64,000 nt of DNA, taken from assembly GCA_022775005.1 (NCBI GenBank), contig JALFJR010000061.1, forward strand, positions 19,943-83,942. The letters run 5' to 3'. The notes under the pieces are model-generated. The model searched no databases and was not told the DNA's origin. It saw nothing but the letters and a program-made list of their open reading frames with translations. Each line of letters opens with the position of its first letter. The stretch's first letter is position 1. Below, piece by piece: positions 50,297 through 60,836 of the stretch. Made by a program: the position numbers and the translations under genes. This DNA comes from Parabacteroides sp. GTDB lineage: Bacteria; Bacteroidota; Bacteroidia; Bacteroidales; Tannerellaceae.

Positions 50297-50313
50297 TTTG
50301 GCACGTTATTCGT
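50297..50313 (+). promoter_or_regulatory. Possible sigma-54-like promoter upstream of groESL
   Basis: TTTGGCACG (50297-50305) followed by TCGT (50310-50313) resembles the -24/-12 pattern TGGCAC-N5-TTGC, with a perfect -24 half and two mismatches in the -12 half. Paired TGTC motifs lie upstream (near 50228-50252). The groES ATG is about 70 nt downstream. Confidence 0.35.
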
Positions 50314-50384
50314 AAGAGAATAAGTGTGAGCCGGAAGGCTCATAGATAATACAAGTATATTATTAACGATTAAATACTAATAAA

Positions 50385-50654
50385 ATGAACATTAGACCAT
50401 TGGCAGACAGAGTGCTTATCAAGCCGGCTGCTGCAGAGGAGAAGACATTAGGCGGAATCATCATTCCCGATTCAGCTAAAGAGAAACCATTGAAGGGCGA
50501 GGTTGTAGCTGTAGGTAACGGAACGAAAGACGATGAGATGGTTCTGAAGAATGGCGATACGGTTTTGTATGGCAAATATGCAGGCACAGAGATCGAGTTG
50601 GATGGCGAGAAATATTTGATTATGCGCCAGTCTGACGTTTTAGCAATTATCTAA
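50385..50654 (+). CDS. groES: Co-chaperonin GroES
   Basis: An 89-residue Cpn10 protein, shorter than many (about 95-97) but typical of Bacteroidetes. It shows [41 protein letters not shown], including the mobile loop ([18 protein letters not shown]) that contacts GroEL, and the roof loop. It forms the heptameric lid of the GroEL folding chamber in the cytoplasm. groEL follows after 38 bp in the usual operon order. The upstream region has no CIRCE-like inverted repeat that I can see. Confidence 0.97.
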   Translation: MNIRPLADRVLIKPAAAEEKTLGGIIIPDSAKEKPLKGEVVAVGNGTKDDEMVLKNGDTVLYGKYAGTEIELDGEKYLIMRQSDVLAII

Positions 50655-50665
50655 TTCATTTTTAA

Positions 50666-52327
<1,662 letters not shown>

Positions 52328-52361
52328 TGCTTCGCATTCCCGTTGATTATTAAAATAGAAG

Positions 52362-52394
52362 CGGTCGTCCATGCAGTTGGGCGACCGTTTTTTT
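52362..52394 (+). terminator. Rho-independent terminator of groESL
   Basis: CGGTCGTCC pairs with GGGCGACCG (one G-U) over an 8-nt loop and is followed by seven T residues, 35 bp after the groEL stop. Confidence 0.85.
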
Positions 52395-52426
52395 GTCCCC
52401 TTATTGGGATGGTTTGAAAAAAGTGC

Positions 52427-52434
52427 TACCTTTG
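52427..52434 (+). promoter_or_regulatory. -7 element of the ECF sigma operon
   Basis: TACCTTTG, a full match to TAnnTTTG; an ATTG lies about 20 nt upstream. It sits inside the long ORF-track version of the sigma gene and so fixes the start at 52458. Confidence 0.55.
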
Positions 52435-52457
52435 CGCTGATCAGAAACAGTGAGTAC

Positions 52458-53015
52458 ATGCAATCCTCCTTTACAGAAGAAGAAGAGATAGTAGCAGCGC
52501 TTCGGGATCCGGGGCAGCGACGTGAGGCTTTTGCGCGGGTTGTCGATGAATATGGAGAAAAACTCTATTGGCAAATCCGAAAGATGGTGTTGGCGCACGA
52601 TGATGCCAATGACCTGCTTCAAAATACCTTTATGAAGGCGTGGACGAATGTGGATTATTTCAGAGGGGAAGCAAAACTTTCTACGTGGCTATATAAGATT
52701 GCCGTCAATGAATGTTTGAGTTTTTTGACTAAACAGCGGAGCCAACAGCAGATCTCTTTGGATGATGCGGATCAGTTCTTGGCAGATCGGCTGGAAAGTG
52801 ATCCCTATTTCGATGGGGATGCGGTGCAGCTCAAGTTGCAGAAGGCTATCCTCACCTTGCCTGAGAAGCAGCGGTTGGTGTTCAATATGAAATATTTTGA
52901 CGATATGAAGTATGAGGAGATTTCAGAGATTGTAGGTACTTCTGTTGGAGCGTTAAAAGCCTCCTATCATCATGCGGTGAAAAAAATCGAGGAGTTTTTA
53001 ACAAAAGAGGATTAA
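52458..53015 (+). CDS. ECF-type RNA polymerase sigma factor
   Basis: The start is set at the ATG at 52458 (MQSSFTEEEEIVAALRD) because a -7 element overlaps the upstream part of the ORF. The 185-residue protein has sigma region 2 (EKLYWQIRKMVLAHDDANDLLQNTFMKAWTNVDYFRGEAKLSTWLYKIAVNECLSFL) and region 4 (LPEKQRLVFNMKYFDDMKYEEISEIVGTSVGALKASYHHAVKKIEEFL), with nothing beyond. It should direct transcription of an envelope or stress regulon. The two following genes on the strand encode a one-helix membrane protein and a Spy-like periplasmic protein, an arrangement typical of a sigma, its anti-sigma factor and a sensor. Confidence 0.93.
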   Translation: MQSSFTEEEEIVAALRDPGQRREAFARVVDEYGEKLYWQIRKMVLAHDDANDLLQNTFMKAWTNVDYFRGEAKLSTWLYKIAVNECLSFLTKQRSQQQISLDDADQFLADRLESDPYFDGDAVQLKLQKAILTLPEKQRLVFNMKYFDDMKYEEISEIVGTSVGALKASYHHAVKKIEEFLTKED

Positions 53016-53060
53016 ACCTTTGTTGGTGTTAGCTGTCTAAAACCTAAATCAAGACTGGAG

Positions 53061-53468
53061 ATGGAGAAGAACATAAAAGAAAACAGGTTGGATCGTCTGA
53101 AAGGTAAGCAACCTTTCCGTGTACCCGATGGGTATATGGAAGGACTGACGAACCGGATCATGGAGGGGCTACCAGAATCCCCCATAGTAGAGGCGGGGTC
53201 GATCTCATTCGTGGAACGAATACGTCCATGGTTATATCTGGCGGCTGTCTTTGCGGGCATGGGTTTGTTCTTTAAAGCAATCATTGGTATTGAAAGTGCA
53301 CATGAAGAATCGGCAACCGACTCGTTACTGGTCCGTTCCGAGATTTCGTCGGCCTCTTTAGAGGCAATCGATTCGGATGCTGCACAGGAAGAGGCTGATT
53401 ATTTGGAGTATATTGAAGACCGTTATGCAGATCTACTCTTACGGGAGTCATTAACAGAGTCTGAGTAG
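53061..53468 (+). CDS. Single-pass membrane protein, probable anti-sigma factor
   Basis: A 135-residue protein with a basic cytoplasmic N-terminus (MEKNIKENRLDRLKGKQPFRVPDGYMEGLTNRIMEGLPES), one membrane helix (PWLYLAAVFAGMGLFFKAIIGI, about 55-76) and an acidic periplasmic tail (ATDSLLVRSEISSASLEAIDSDAAQEEADYLEYIEDRYADLLLRESL). No named anti-sigma domain is visible; the call rests on its topology and its place directly after the ECF sigma gene (45-bp gap). The PFRVPDGYMEGLTNRIM segment is commonly seen at the N-terminus of such small Bacteroidetes proteins. Confidence 0.65.
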   Translation: MEKNIKENRLDRLKGKQPFRVPDGYMEGLTNRIMEGLPESPIVEAGSISFVERIRPWLYLAAVFAGMGLFFKAIIGIESAHEESATDSLLVRSEISSASLEAIDSDAAQEEADYLEYIEDRYADLLLRESLTESE

Positions 53469-53512
53469 GGTTAAAGAATGTTGTGACATGATTTTTTTAG
53501 GAGAATATTTGC

Positions 53513-53995
53513 ATGAGAAAAATAGGAATAATTATCTTTGCAACGTTTTCGATCTTGATTCATTTTCAGGCAGCGGCACAAGGTGGGCAAGAGCAAATAA
53601 GAAAACAAGAACATTTTGATAAAGGAGCGTTCGAGGCAAGGCGTAATGCTTTTATTACGGCTAAGTTGGAGTTGACTCCCGAAGAAGCAGCTCAATTTAT
53701 TCCACTCTATGTGGAGATGCAGCAGAAGCTATTTGAGGTGGGTCGAGAGTCCCGGAAAATTAATCGCAAAATTCATCATAAGGAGAGTAGCAAGCAGGGA
53801 CAAACTACCGATGCTGAATATACGCAAGCTATTTATAGTAGCTTGGATGCCTATATAAAAGAGGCAGAATTAAAGAAAGCTTACTATGAACGTTTCAAAG
53901 AGGTACTCTCTCCTAAGAAGCTTTATCTGTTGGATGATGCAGAGTCAAAGTTCATGAGAAGTTTTTGGCGGAGAGGCGAAAGGAATAAAGACTAA
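53513..53995 (+). CDS. Periplasmic Spy/CpxP-like helical protein
   Basis: A 160-residue secreted protein with a signal peptide (ending QAAAQ near residue 23) and a helical body. KLELTPEEAAQFIPLYVEMQQKLFEVGRESRKINRKI and YERFKEVLSPKKLYLLDDAESKFMRSFWRRGERNKD follow the LTPEE...KF pattern of Spy/CpxP/CnrX-like periplasmic stress proteins, in which the LTxxQ-like motif is replaced by LTPEEA. It is the third gene of the sigma operon, 44 bp after the putative anti-sigma gene. It may sense or buffer envelope stress, or bind metals; no metal-binding motif stands out. Confidence 0.75.
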   Translation: MRKIGIIIFATFSILIHFQAAAQGGQEQIRKQEHFDKGAFEARRNAFITAKLELTPEEAAQFIPLYVEMQQKLFEVGRESRKINRKIHHKESSKQGQTTDAEYTQAIYSSLDAYIKEAELKKAYYERFKEVLSPKKLYLLDDAESKFMRSFWRRGERNKD

Positions 53996-54131
53996 TTGAT
54001 ATATATATATAAAGGTTAAGACATTATCATTATTTGTGTTTTTTGTTTAGATTTAGTTTTGGCGTTTAAGTTAAGGGAGGGGTGGCGACGTGATGTCGGT
54101 TCCCCTTTTTTGTGCCCTTTTGAGAGGAGTT

Positions 54132-54917
54132 TCATAATCCCTTGGCTTTTGCCTCATTCCACAATCGATCCATTTCTTCCAGCGACATTTCTTTTAAGGA
54201 ACGTCCTTTTTGGATGGTGGCCTGTTCCAAGTAATTGAAGCGACGGATAAATTTTTGGTTGGTTCGCTCTAAGGCATTGTCGGGATTGATCTTGTAGAGA
54301 CGGGCGGCATTGATCAAGCTAAAGAATAGATCGCCAAACTCTGCTTCCATCCGGTCTGCATCCATCCGATCAATTTCCGCTTTCAATTCGTTGAACTCTT
54401 CTTGCACCTTGTCCCATACTTGTGTGCGTTCTTCCCAGTCGAACCCGACGTTGCGGGCTTTGTCTTGTATGCGATGTGCCTTGACGATGGAAGGCAAAGA
54501 GGAGGGTACACCTTCCAACACGGTTTTGTTGCCGCCTTTCTCTTTCAGCTTGAGCTGCTCCCAGTTTTGCTCCACTTTCTGTGTCGTGTCGGCTTCTACG
54601 GTGCCAAATACATGCGGATGGCGATAGATCAGCTTCTCGCAGAGGCTATCGCAAACCGACTTGATATCGAAAGCACCTTTCTCCTCACCGATCTTGGCAT
54701 AAAAGACAATGTGCAGCAGCACGTCTCCCAATTCTTTCTTGATGTTTTCGTTGTCAGCGTTCATCAAGGCCTCACAAAGTTCGTAGGTCTCTTCGATGGT
54801 GTTGGTACGGAGACTCTCGTTGGTTTGCTTCCGATCCCATGGGCATTTTATGCGGAGCTCATCCATAATGTCGAGCAGACGGCCGAATGCCTCCATTTTC
54901 TCTTCTTTTGTTGCCAT
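54132..54917 (-). CDS. mazG: Nucleoside triphosphate pyrophosphohydrolase MazG
   Basis: The start ATG at 54917 (MATKEEKMEAFGRLLDIMDELR) is preferred: the longer ORF start runs into the hairpin that ends the DsbD-family gene. The 261-residue protein has two all-alpha MazG domains. The first includes LRIKCPWDRKQTNESLRTNTIEETYELCEAL and KKELGDVLLHIVFYAKIGEEKGAF, with the magnesium-binding ExxE...ExxD pattern. The second includes EEFNELKAEIDRMDADRMEAEFGDLFFSLINAARL. It hydrolyses NTPs, perhaps damaged nucleotides. Residues and length agree with the family. Confidence 0.93.
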   Translation of the reverse strand: MATKEEKMEAFGRLLDIMDELRIKCPWDRKQTNESLRTNTIEETYELCEALMNADNENIKKELGDVLLHIVFYAKIGEEKGAFDIKSVCDSLCEKLIYRHPHVFGTVEADTTQKVEQNWEQLKLKEKGGNKTVLEGVPSSLPSIVKAHRIQDKARNVGFDWEERTQVWDKVQEEFNELKAEIDRMDADRMEAEFGDLFFSLINAARLYKINPDNALERTNQKFIRRFNYLEQATIQKGRSLKEMSLEEMDRLWNEAKAKGL

Positions 54918-54944
54918 AATTAGATTGTCTATGTTATTCATGAA

Positions 54945-54971
54945 GGAAGGGTGCCGTTGGGACACCCTTCC
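54945..54971. terminator. Hairpin between the DsbD-family gene and mazG
   Basis: GGAAGGGTG pairs perfectly with CACCCTTCC over a 9-nt loop. The T-rich side is on the plus strand, but position suggests it ends the DsbD-family transcript on the minus strand, or serves both directions. Confidence 0.6.
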
Positions 54972-54985
54972 TTTGCTTTTTTGCT

Positions 54986-57052
54986 TTATTTATTCTTAAA
55001 TCGGTTCAAACCGTTACGAAGGAACTGCATGTATTGTGCGACATCCTCGTTGAACGCATAAGAGGGGCCTAACGGTTGACCCTCATGATCCAGCAGGATA
55101 TAGAAGGGTTGTGCGTTCGCTCCGAACTTGCTACGTTGCAGATAGCTCCATTTATCACCAATCGTTTTCAACTTGCGGGTTTTACCATTCTCTTGGATCT
55201 CGATCGGCTCAGCCAGTTTGGTCTTGTCATCGACGATCAGTGTAATCAGCACATAGTCGTTCTCCAACGTCTGCTTAACGGTTGGATCAGTCCAGACAGA
55301 GGCCTCCATCTTACGGCAATTGACACAACCGAATCCGGAGAAGTCGATCATCACAGGCTTGTTTACCTTCTTTGCATAGGCCATACCTGCCTCATAATCA
55401 TCGAAAGCAGCATGCACCTCATTCTTATACAGGTTGAAATCTTGGGTATAGAGAGGTGGTGCGAAAGCGCTGATGGCTTTCAAAGGTGCTCCCCAAAGTC
55501 CCGGAATCATATAGATGGCGAAAGCAAAAGAGATCATCGACAGGAACAACCGAGGCACGGAAACATATTTCAGCTCACTGTCGTGGCTGAACTTGATCTT
55601 GCCTAACAGATAGCAACCCAACAGGGCGAAGATCACGATCCAAAGCACGATAAATACCTCACGATCCAACAGGCGCCAACCGTAAGCCAAATCGACTACA
55701 GAGAGGAATTTCAACGCCAAGGCCAACTCCAAGAAGCCCAAAACTACCTTCACGGAGTTCAACCAACCGCCAGACTTCGGCATACTTTGCAGCATGTTGG
55801 GGAAGATGGCGAAAAGACTGAAGGGTATGGAGAGTGCCAATGCAAAGCCAAACATACCGATTGCCGGACCTACGGCTGTGCCCATAGAAGCTGCTTGCAC
55901 TAACAGGGTACCGATGATCGGGCCGGTGCAGGAGAAAGAGACCAGTACCAACGTGAAGGACATAAAGAAAATACTCAATACACCTGTAGTGGAGTCAGCC
56001 TTGCTATCTAATTTGCTGGTCCAAGAGGCCGGTAAGACTAACTCGAAGGCTCCGAGGAAGGATACGGCAAACAGCACCAACAGCAAGAAGAAGATGATGT
56101 TGAAGATTGCGTTTGTAGAGAGGTCGTTCAAGGCACTCGCTCCGAAGATACCGGTAATCAACAGACCCATCACCAAGTATATCACAATGATCGAAAGTCC
56201 GTAAGTCACAGCGTCCCGGATCGCTTTCTTCCGATCTTTCGTGCGCTTCAGGAAGAAGCTGACGGTCATCGGGATCATCGGCCATACACACGGAGTCAGC
56301 AAAGCAATCAAGCCTCCTGCAAAACCGGCAAAGAAGATGAACAACCAGGAGGTATCGGTGGAGGTAAGTGTAGTATCACCAAACGCTTTCAGTTCAGCGA
56401 CCACTGGCTTCCACAGATCCGGTGCCTCTGTCAGCTGGCCGGGTGTTACTTGTGGTGCGGAAACTCCTGGTTGAACAGCAGGGGTACCCGTTGTTGTTGC
56501 GGGTGTGGAGACAGGCTCTTCGTCGGCTGCCGGAGTTTCTCCTGCTGTCGTTTCCTCAGCGGGAGCTTCAGTTGTAGCTGTCCCGCTCAAATGCACATCC
56601 TTCTTGTCAAAAGCAAAGTCAATCTGATCGGGCGGAAGACAGGTCTCGTCGTTACAAGCCATAAATTCTACCGCGCCCTCTGCCTTAAACTTAGTGGCAT
56701 CGGTCACCTTTATTTTTTGTGTGAAGGTTACACTACCCGCATACCAACGCAAGTCCATCTGGAATTGCTCGTCGAAGACCGTTGTCGGTGTAACTGAAGA
56801 GGTAGGTTGTCCTACCAGTTCTGCCCCTTTCAAGGTCTCGAACGTGAAAGAGGTAGAGATGGGGCCTCCTTCTGGTAGGTTCATGTCATAGAGGTGCCAG
56901 CCTTTGTCGGCTGTGGCCGTGAACAGAATCTCTTTTTCTACGGCACCCTCTTTGTCGTCTAACTTAATTTTCCATTTCACAGGCGTTAGAATCTGAGCCT
57001 GTGTCACTAAGGCCATAAGAGCCAGTAAGCAGATGTAGGTAAGTCGTTTCAT
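54986..57052 (-). CDS. DsbD-family thiol:disulfide interchange protein
   Basis: A 688-residue inner-membrane reductant transporter. A signal peptide (ending VTQAQ) leads into a DsbD-alpha-like periplasmic domain with the redox pair in EFMACNDETCLPPDQI (about 132-147). A proline/threonine-rich linker (EETTAGETPAADEEPV...) follows. The membrane domain has the conserved ALLTPCVWPMIPMTVSFF (about 250-270), and VSFSCTGPIIGTLL carries the second cysteine. The C-terminal thioredoxin-like domain has SGFGCVNCRKMEASVW. It carries electrons from cytoplasmic thioredoxin to periplasmic thiols. The ending GPSYAFNEDVAQYMQFLRNGLNRF is usual for the Bacteroidetes form. Confidence 0.94.
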   Translation of the reverse strand: MKRLTYICLLALMALVTQAQILTPVKWKIKLDDKEGAVEKEILFTATADKGWHLYDMNLPEGGPISTSFTFETLKGAELVGQPTSSVTPTTVFDEQFQMDLRWYAGSVTFTQKIKVTDATKFKAEGAVEFMACNDETCLPPDQIDFAFDKKDVHLSGTATTEAPAEETTAGETPAADEEPVSTPATTTGTPAVQPGVSAPQVTPGQLTEAPDLWKPVVAELKAFGDTTLTSTDTSWLFIFFAGFAGGLIALLTPCVWPMIPMTVSFFLKRTKDRKKAIRDAVTYGLSIIVIYLVMGLLITGIFGASALNDLSTNAIFNIIFFLLLVLFAVSFLGAFELVLPASWTSKLDSKADSTTGVLSIFFMSFTLVLVSFSCTGPIIGTLLVQAASMGTAVGPAIGMFGFALALSIPFSLFAIFPNMLQSMPKSGGWLNSVKVVLGFLELALALKFLSVVDLAYGWRLLDREVFIVLWIVIFALLGCYLLGKIKFSHDSELKYVSVPRLFLSMISFAFAIYMIPGLWGAPLKAISAFAPPLYTQDFNLYKNEVHAAFDDYEAGMAYAKKVNKPVMIDFSGFGCVNCRKMEASVWTDPTVKQTLENDYVLITLIVDDKTKLAEPIEIQENGKTRKLKTIGDKWSYLQRSKFGANAQPFYILLDHEGQPLGPSYAFNEDVAQYMQFLRNGLNRFKNK

Positions 57053-57055
57053 GAT

Positions 57056-57991
57056 TTACTTTTTATTATCTGAGGTTGATTTGGTTGTCGCGAGAAATAC
57101 ATCGGGGATGCGTGTCTCGAAACGCATCTCTTCCCCGGTGCGAGGATGAATGAAGTTGAGTCGTCGAGCGTGCAAGAGCAATCGACGGGCCGGATTGGTC
57201 TCAGCTCCATATTTGGTGTCGCCCGCTATGGGATGGCCGATGGATTGCATCTGCACACGAATCTGGTTCTTACGTCCAGTCTCCAATTCCAGCTCCAGGA
57301 GGGCATAATTGGCGTTGCATTGCAGCACCTTATAGCGGGTGATCGCCTCTTTGCCATCTCCCTCCGTAGTGACATAGACCTGCATCTTGCGGTTTTCCGT
57401 CAGATTGGAGACAATGAGGTCGGTATCCTTCTCCGGTCGTCCCTCCACTACGGCCACATAGGTGCGCATGGTGATGGCACTGTTCCAGTTCGATTGTAAC
57501 TGTTCTTTGATGGCCGGACTCTTGGCGAACATCATTAAGCCAGAGGTGTCGCGATCCAACCGATGGAGAATGTAGATACGGTTACGAGGATCGCTCTTTT
57601 TCACATATTCATTGAGCAGGTGGTAGGCAGTGCGTTCCTTGACCCGTTCCGTGGAGATGGAGAGCAATCCCTCTTTCTTATTGACCACAATCAGGTCATC
57701 ATCTTCCCAAACAATGCGGAGCAGGGGATTGTTAAACTCCACCTTGCCTCTGCCATAATTGACACCCACTACATCCCCCGGTTTCAACTCCGTGTCGAAT
57801 TGGCGAGTGACCCGTTTGTTGACCGAAATCTGTCCATGGCCCAACATCGCCTTGACGGAGGAACGGCTTTGTTCCTTTAAGGTTTCCAAAAGGAAAGGCA
57901 AAAGTGTGCCATTTTCTTTGACAGTCAATTGCCGCTCTTTTCCTGACGGACGGCCTTTGTAGGCGCTATGCTGTTGTGTACGTTTTCTCAT
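57056..57991 (-). CDS. RluA-family pseudouridine synthase
   Basis: A 311-residue RNA pseudouridine synthase. It has an N-terminal S4-like RNA-binding part (RSSVKAMLGHGQISVNKRVTRQFDTELKPGDVVGVN) and the catalytic signature IYILHRLDRDTSGLMMFAKS (about 142-161), whose HRLDRDTSG contains the catalytic aspartate. It also has RNQIRVQMQSIGHPIAGDTKYGA and LLLHARRLNFIHPRTGEEMRFETRIP. It modifies uridines in rRNA or tRNA; the exact site cannot be inferred. Its stop is 3 bp before the DsbD-family start on the same strand, so the two are probably co-transcribed. The N-terminus is basic (MRKRTQQHSAYKGRPSGKERQ). Confidence 0.94.
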   Translation of the reverse strand: MRKRTQQHSAYKGRPSGKERQLTVKENGTLLPFLLETLKEQSRSSVKAMLGHGQISVNKRVTRQFDTELKPGDVVGVNYGRGKVEFNNPLLRIVWEDDDLIVVNKKEGLLSISTERVKERTAYHLLNEYVKKSDPRNRIYILHRLDRDTSGLMMFAKSPAIKEQLQSNWNSAITMRTYVAVVEGRPEKDTDLIVSNLTENRKMQVYVTTEGDGKEAITRYKVLQCNANYALLELELETGRKNQIRVQMQSIGHPIAGDTKYGAETNPARRLLLHARRLNFIHPRTGEEMRFETRIPDVFLATTKSTSDNKK

Positions 57992-58187
57992 TCTATTTAC
58001 TTATTTATATATATATATATAGTACGCGAATATACAGGCATTTACCCGAAACTGCAAGGATTACGGCTGTTTGCCTGTCAAAAGGTAAGGGACAACCCAC
58101 TTTTTCAGGTGTTTGCCCGATTAGTTCGTTGATTTTTTATATTTTCGCGAGTTAAGAATATAAGCAAGAATAATATACAGAAATAAT

Positions 58188-60809
58188 ATGGAAATTGCGA
58201 GTAAATACAATCCCGCTGAAGTGGAGGGGAAGTGGTATCAGTATTGGTTAGATAATGGTTTGTTCAAGTCTAAACCGGATGGCCGTGAGCCTTATACGAT
58301 CGTCATTCCTCCCCCCAATGTGACGGGTGTATTGCACATGGGGCACATGCTGAACAATACGATTCAGGATATCTTGGTGCGCCGTGCCCGTATGATGGGA
58401 AAGAACGCTTGTTGGGTGCCGGGTACGGATCATGCTTCTATTGCGACGGAGGCCAAGGTAGTGAACCGGTTGGCGCAACAGGGCATCAAGAAGTCTGACC
58501 TGACTCGTGAAGAGTTCTTGAAGCACGCTTGGGAGTGGAAAGAGGAGCACGGTGGCATTATCCTCAAGCAGTTACGTAAGTTGGGTGCCTCTTGCGATTG
58601 GGATCGTACCGCCTTTACGATGGATGAGAAGCGCTCAGAGAGCGTGATCAAGGTCTTTGTCGATCTCTATAACAAAGGCTTGATCTATAGGGGTGTGCGT
58701 ATGGTCAACTGGGATCCCAAGGCGTTGACTGCCCTTTCGGATGAGGAGGTAATTTATAAGGAGGAGCATAGCAAACTCTACTACCTGCGTTATCAGATCG
58801 TGGGTGAAGAGGGATATGCGATTGTGGCGACGACCCGTCCGGAGACGATCATGGGTGATACGGCCATGTGTATCAATCCCAATGACCCGAAGAACCAGCA
58901 CTTGAAAGGCAAACGGGTGATCGTACCGTTGGTAGGACGAGAGATTCCGGTCATCGAGGATGACTATGTGGATATCGAGTTCGGTACGGGTTGTTTGAAG
59001 GTGACTCCGGCACACGATGTGAACGACTATATGTTGGGCGAGAAATACAACTTGCCTTCTATTGATATTTTCAACGATAATGGTACTCTCAGCGAGGCCG
59101 CAGGTTTATATGTGGGTATGGATCGTTTCGATGTGCGTAAGCAGATCGAGGAGGATTTGCGTGCGGCAGGTCTCTTGGAGAAGGTCGAGGCCTACGATAA
59201 CAAAGTAGGTTTCTCTGAGCGTACGAATGTGCCTATCGAGCCGAAGCTCTCTATGCAGTGGTTCTTGAAAATGGAGCATCTGGCTGCCATTGCCTTGCCA
59301 CCGGTGATGAACGATGAGATCAAGTTCTATCCGCCGAAGTTCAAGAATACCTATCGTTATTGGATGGAGAACATCAAGGATTGGTGTATCAGCCGTCAGC
59401 TGTGGTGGGGTCATCGCATACCGGCCTATTTCTTGCCGGAGGGTGGCTATGTAGTAGCCGAGACACCTGAGAAGGCATTGGAGATGGCGAAGGAGAAGAG
59501 CGGCAATGCCGCCTTGACGATGGCTGATTTGCGTCAGGATGAGGATGTATTGGATACCTGGTTCTCCTCTTGGCTTTGGCCGATCTCTCTCTTCGACGGC
59601 ATCAATAATCCGGGCAATGAGGAGATCAACTACTACTATCCTACGAGTGACTTGGTAACGGGCCCGGATATTATCTTCTTCTGGGTCGCACGTATGATCA
59701 TGGCTGGTTATGAGTATCAAGGCAAGATGCCGTTCGAGCATGTCTATTTCACCGGTATCGTGCGTGATAAATTGGGCCGTAAAATGTCGAAGTCGTTGGG
59801 TAACTCGCCCGATCCGTTGGAGTTGATCGCCAAGTATGGTGCCGATGGTGTACGTATGGGCTTGATGTTGGCCGCTCCTGCGGGTAATGATATTCCGTTC
59901 GACGATGCGTTGTGTGAGCAGGGTCGAAACTTTAATAATAAGATCTGGAATGCCTTCCGTTTGGTGAAGAGCTGGACGGTGGATGAGCAGTTGGCACAGC
60001 CGGAGGCTTCAGCGATTGCTGTGAAGTGGTTCCAGCAGCAGTTGGATAAGACTCTGGTTGAGGTGGACGACCTCTTCTCGAAATATCGCTTGAGCGAGGC
60101 CCTGATGGATGTCTATAAACTCTTCTGGGATGAGTTCTCTTCTTGGTATTTGGAGATGGTGAAACCAGGTTATCAACAGCCGATTGACAAGGCTACCTAT
60201 GAGGCGACTTTAGGCTTCTTCGATGCGCTGTTGCGTATGTTGCATCCCTTTATGCCGTTCATTACCGAGGAGTTGTGGCAAGCGTTGGCACCTCGTGAGG
60301 CCGGTGAGAGCCTGATGGTTGCGTTGATGCCGAAGGCAGGTGCTGTGGACGAGGCCTTCTTGCAGGCATTCGAGGCTGTGAAAGAGATCGTGGGAGGTGT
60401 ACGTACTATCCGTTTGCAGAAGAACATCCCCAACAAGGATGCGTTAGACTTGCAAGTGTTAGGTGCGCATAACGAGGCTTTCAATGCGGTGATTGTCAAG
60501 ATGTGTAACTTGTCGGCTATTCAGTCAGTGGCAGAGAAAGCTGCGGGTGCAGTCTCTTTCCTGGTCGGTACGACCGAGTATGCGGTGCCCTTAGGCAATC
60601 GGATCAACGTAGAGGAGGAGCTGGCGAAGTTGCGTGACGAGTTGAAATATCAGCAAGGCTTCTTGGCTTCTGTCATGAAGAAGTTGGGCAACGAGAACTT
60701 TGTCAGCAAGGCACCGGCGAAGGTCATTGAGATGGAACGTAAGAAGCAAGCTGATGCGGAGTCGAAGATCAGGTCGATCGAGGAGAGCATCGCTGCTTTG
60801 ACGAAATAG
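58188..60809 (+). CDS. valS: Valine--tRNA ligase
   Basis: An 873-residue class I aminoacyl-tRNA synthetase. The HIGH-type motif is HMGH (50-53, in [18 protein letters not shown]), preceded by [17 protein letters not shown]. The editing domain (CP1) contains [21 protein letters not shown], and KMSKS occurs in [21 protein letters not shown] near 535. The anticodon-binding domain and a C-terminal coiled coil ([56 protein letters not shown]) complete the protein. The length is normal. It is preceded by a low-GC region with a TATTTTCG-type -7 candidate. The isomerase-like gene follows 27 bp downstream. Confidence 0.97.
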   Translation: MEIASKYNPAEVEGKWYQYWLDNGLFKSKPDGREPYTIVIPPPNVTGVLHMGHMLNNTIQDILVRRARMMGKNACWVPGTDHASIATEAKVVNRLAQQGIKKSDLTREEFLKHAWEWKEEHGGIILKQLRKLGASCDWDRTAFTMDEKRSESVIKVFVDLYNKGLIYRGVRMVNWDPKALTALSDEEVIYKEEHSKLYYLRYQIVGEEGYAIVATTRPETIMGDTAMCINPNDPKNQHLKGKRVIVPLVGREIPVIEDDYVDIEFGTGCLKVTPAHDVNDYMLGEKYNLPSIDIFNDNGTLSEAAGLYVGMDRFDVRKQIEEDLRAAGLLEKVEAYDNKVGFSERTNVPIEPKLSMQWFLKMEHLAAIALPPVMNDEIKFYPPKFKNTYRYWMENIKDWCISRQLWWGHRIPAYFLPEGGYVVAETPEKALEMAKEKSGNAALTMADLRQDEDVLDTWFSSWLWPISLFDGINNPGNEEINYYYPTSDLVTGPDIIFFWVARMIMAGYEYQGKMPFEHVYFTGIVRDKLGRKMSKSLGNSPDPLELIAKYGADGVRMGLMLAAPAGNDIPFDDALCEQGRNFNNKIWNAFRLVKSWTVDEQLAQPEASAIAVKWFQQQLDKTLVEVDDLFSKYRLSEALMDVYKLFWDEFSSWYLEMVKPGYQQPIDKATYEATLGFFDALLRMLHPFMPFITEELWQALAPREAGESLMVALMPKAGAVDEAFLQAFEAVKEIVGGVRTIRLQKNIPNKDALDLQVLGAHNEAFNAVIVKMCNLSAIQSVAEKAAGAVSFLVGTTEYAVPLGNRINVEEELAKLRDELKYQQGFLASVMKKLGNENFVSKAPAKVIEMERKKQADAESKIRSIEESIAALTK

Positions 60810-60836
60810 TAATCATATCACTTAAATCAACAGACG

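Noticed and set aside
52371-52457. Longer N-terminus of the ECF sigma factor
   Set aside because: It contains the groESL terminator and the sigma gene's own -7 element.
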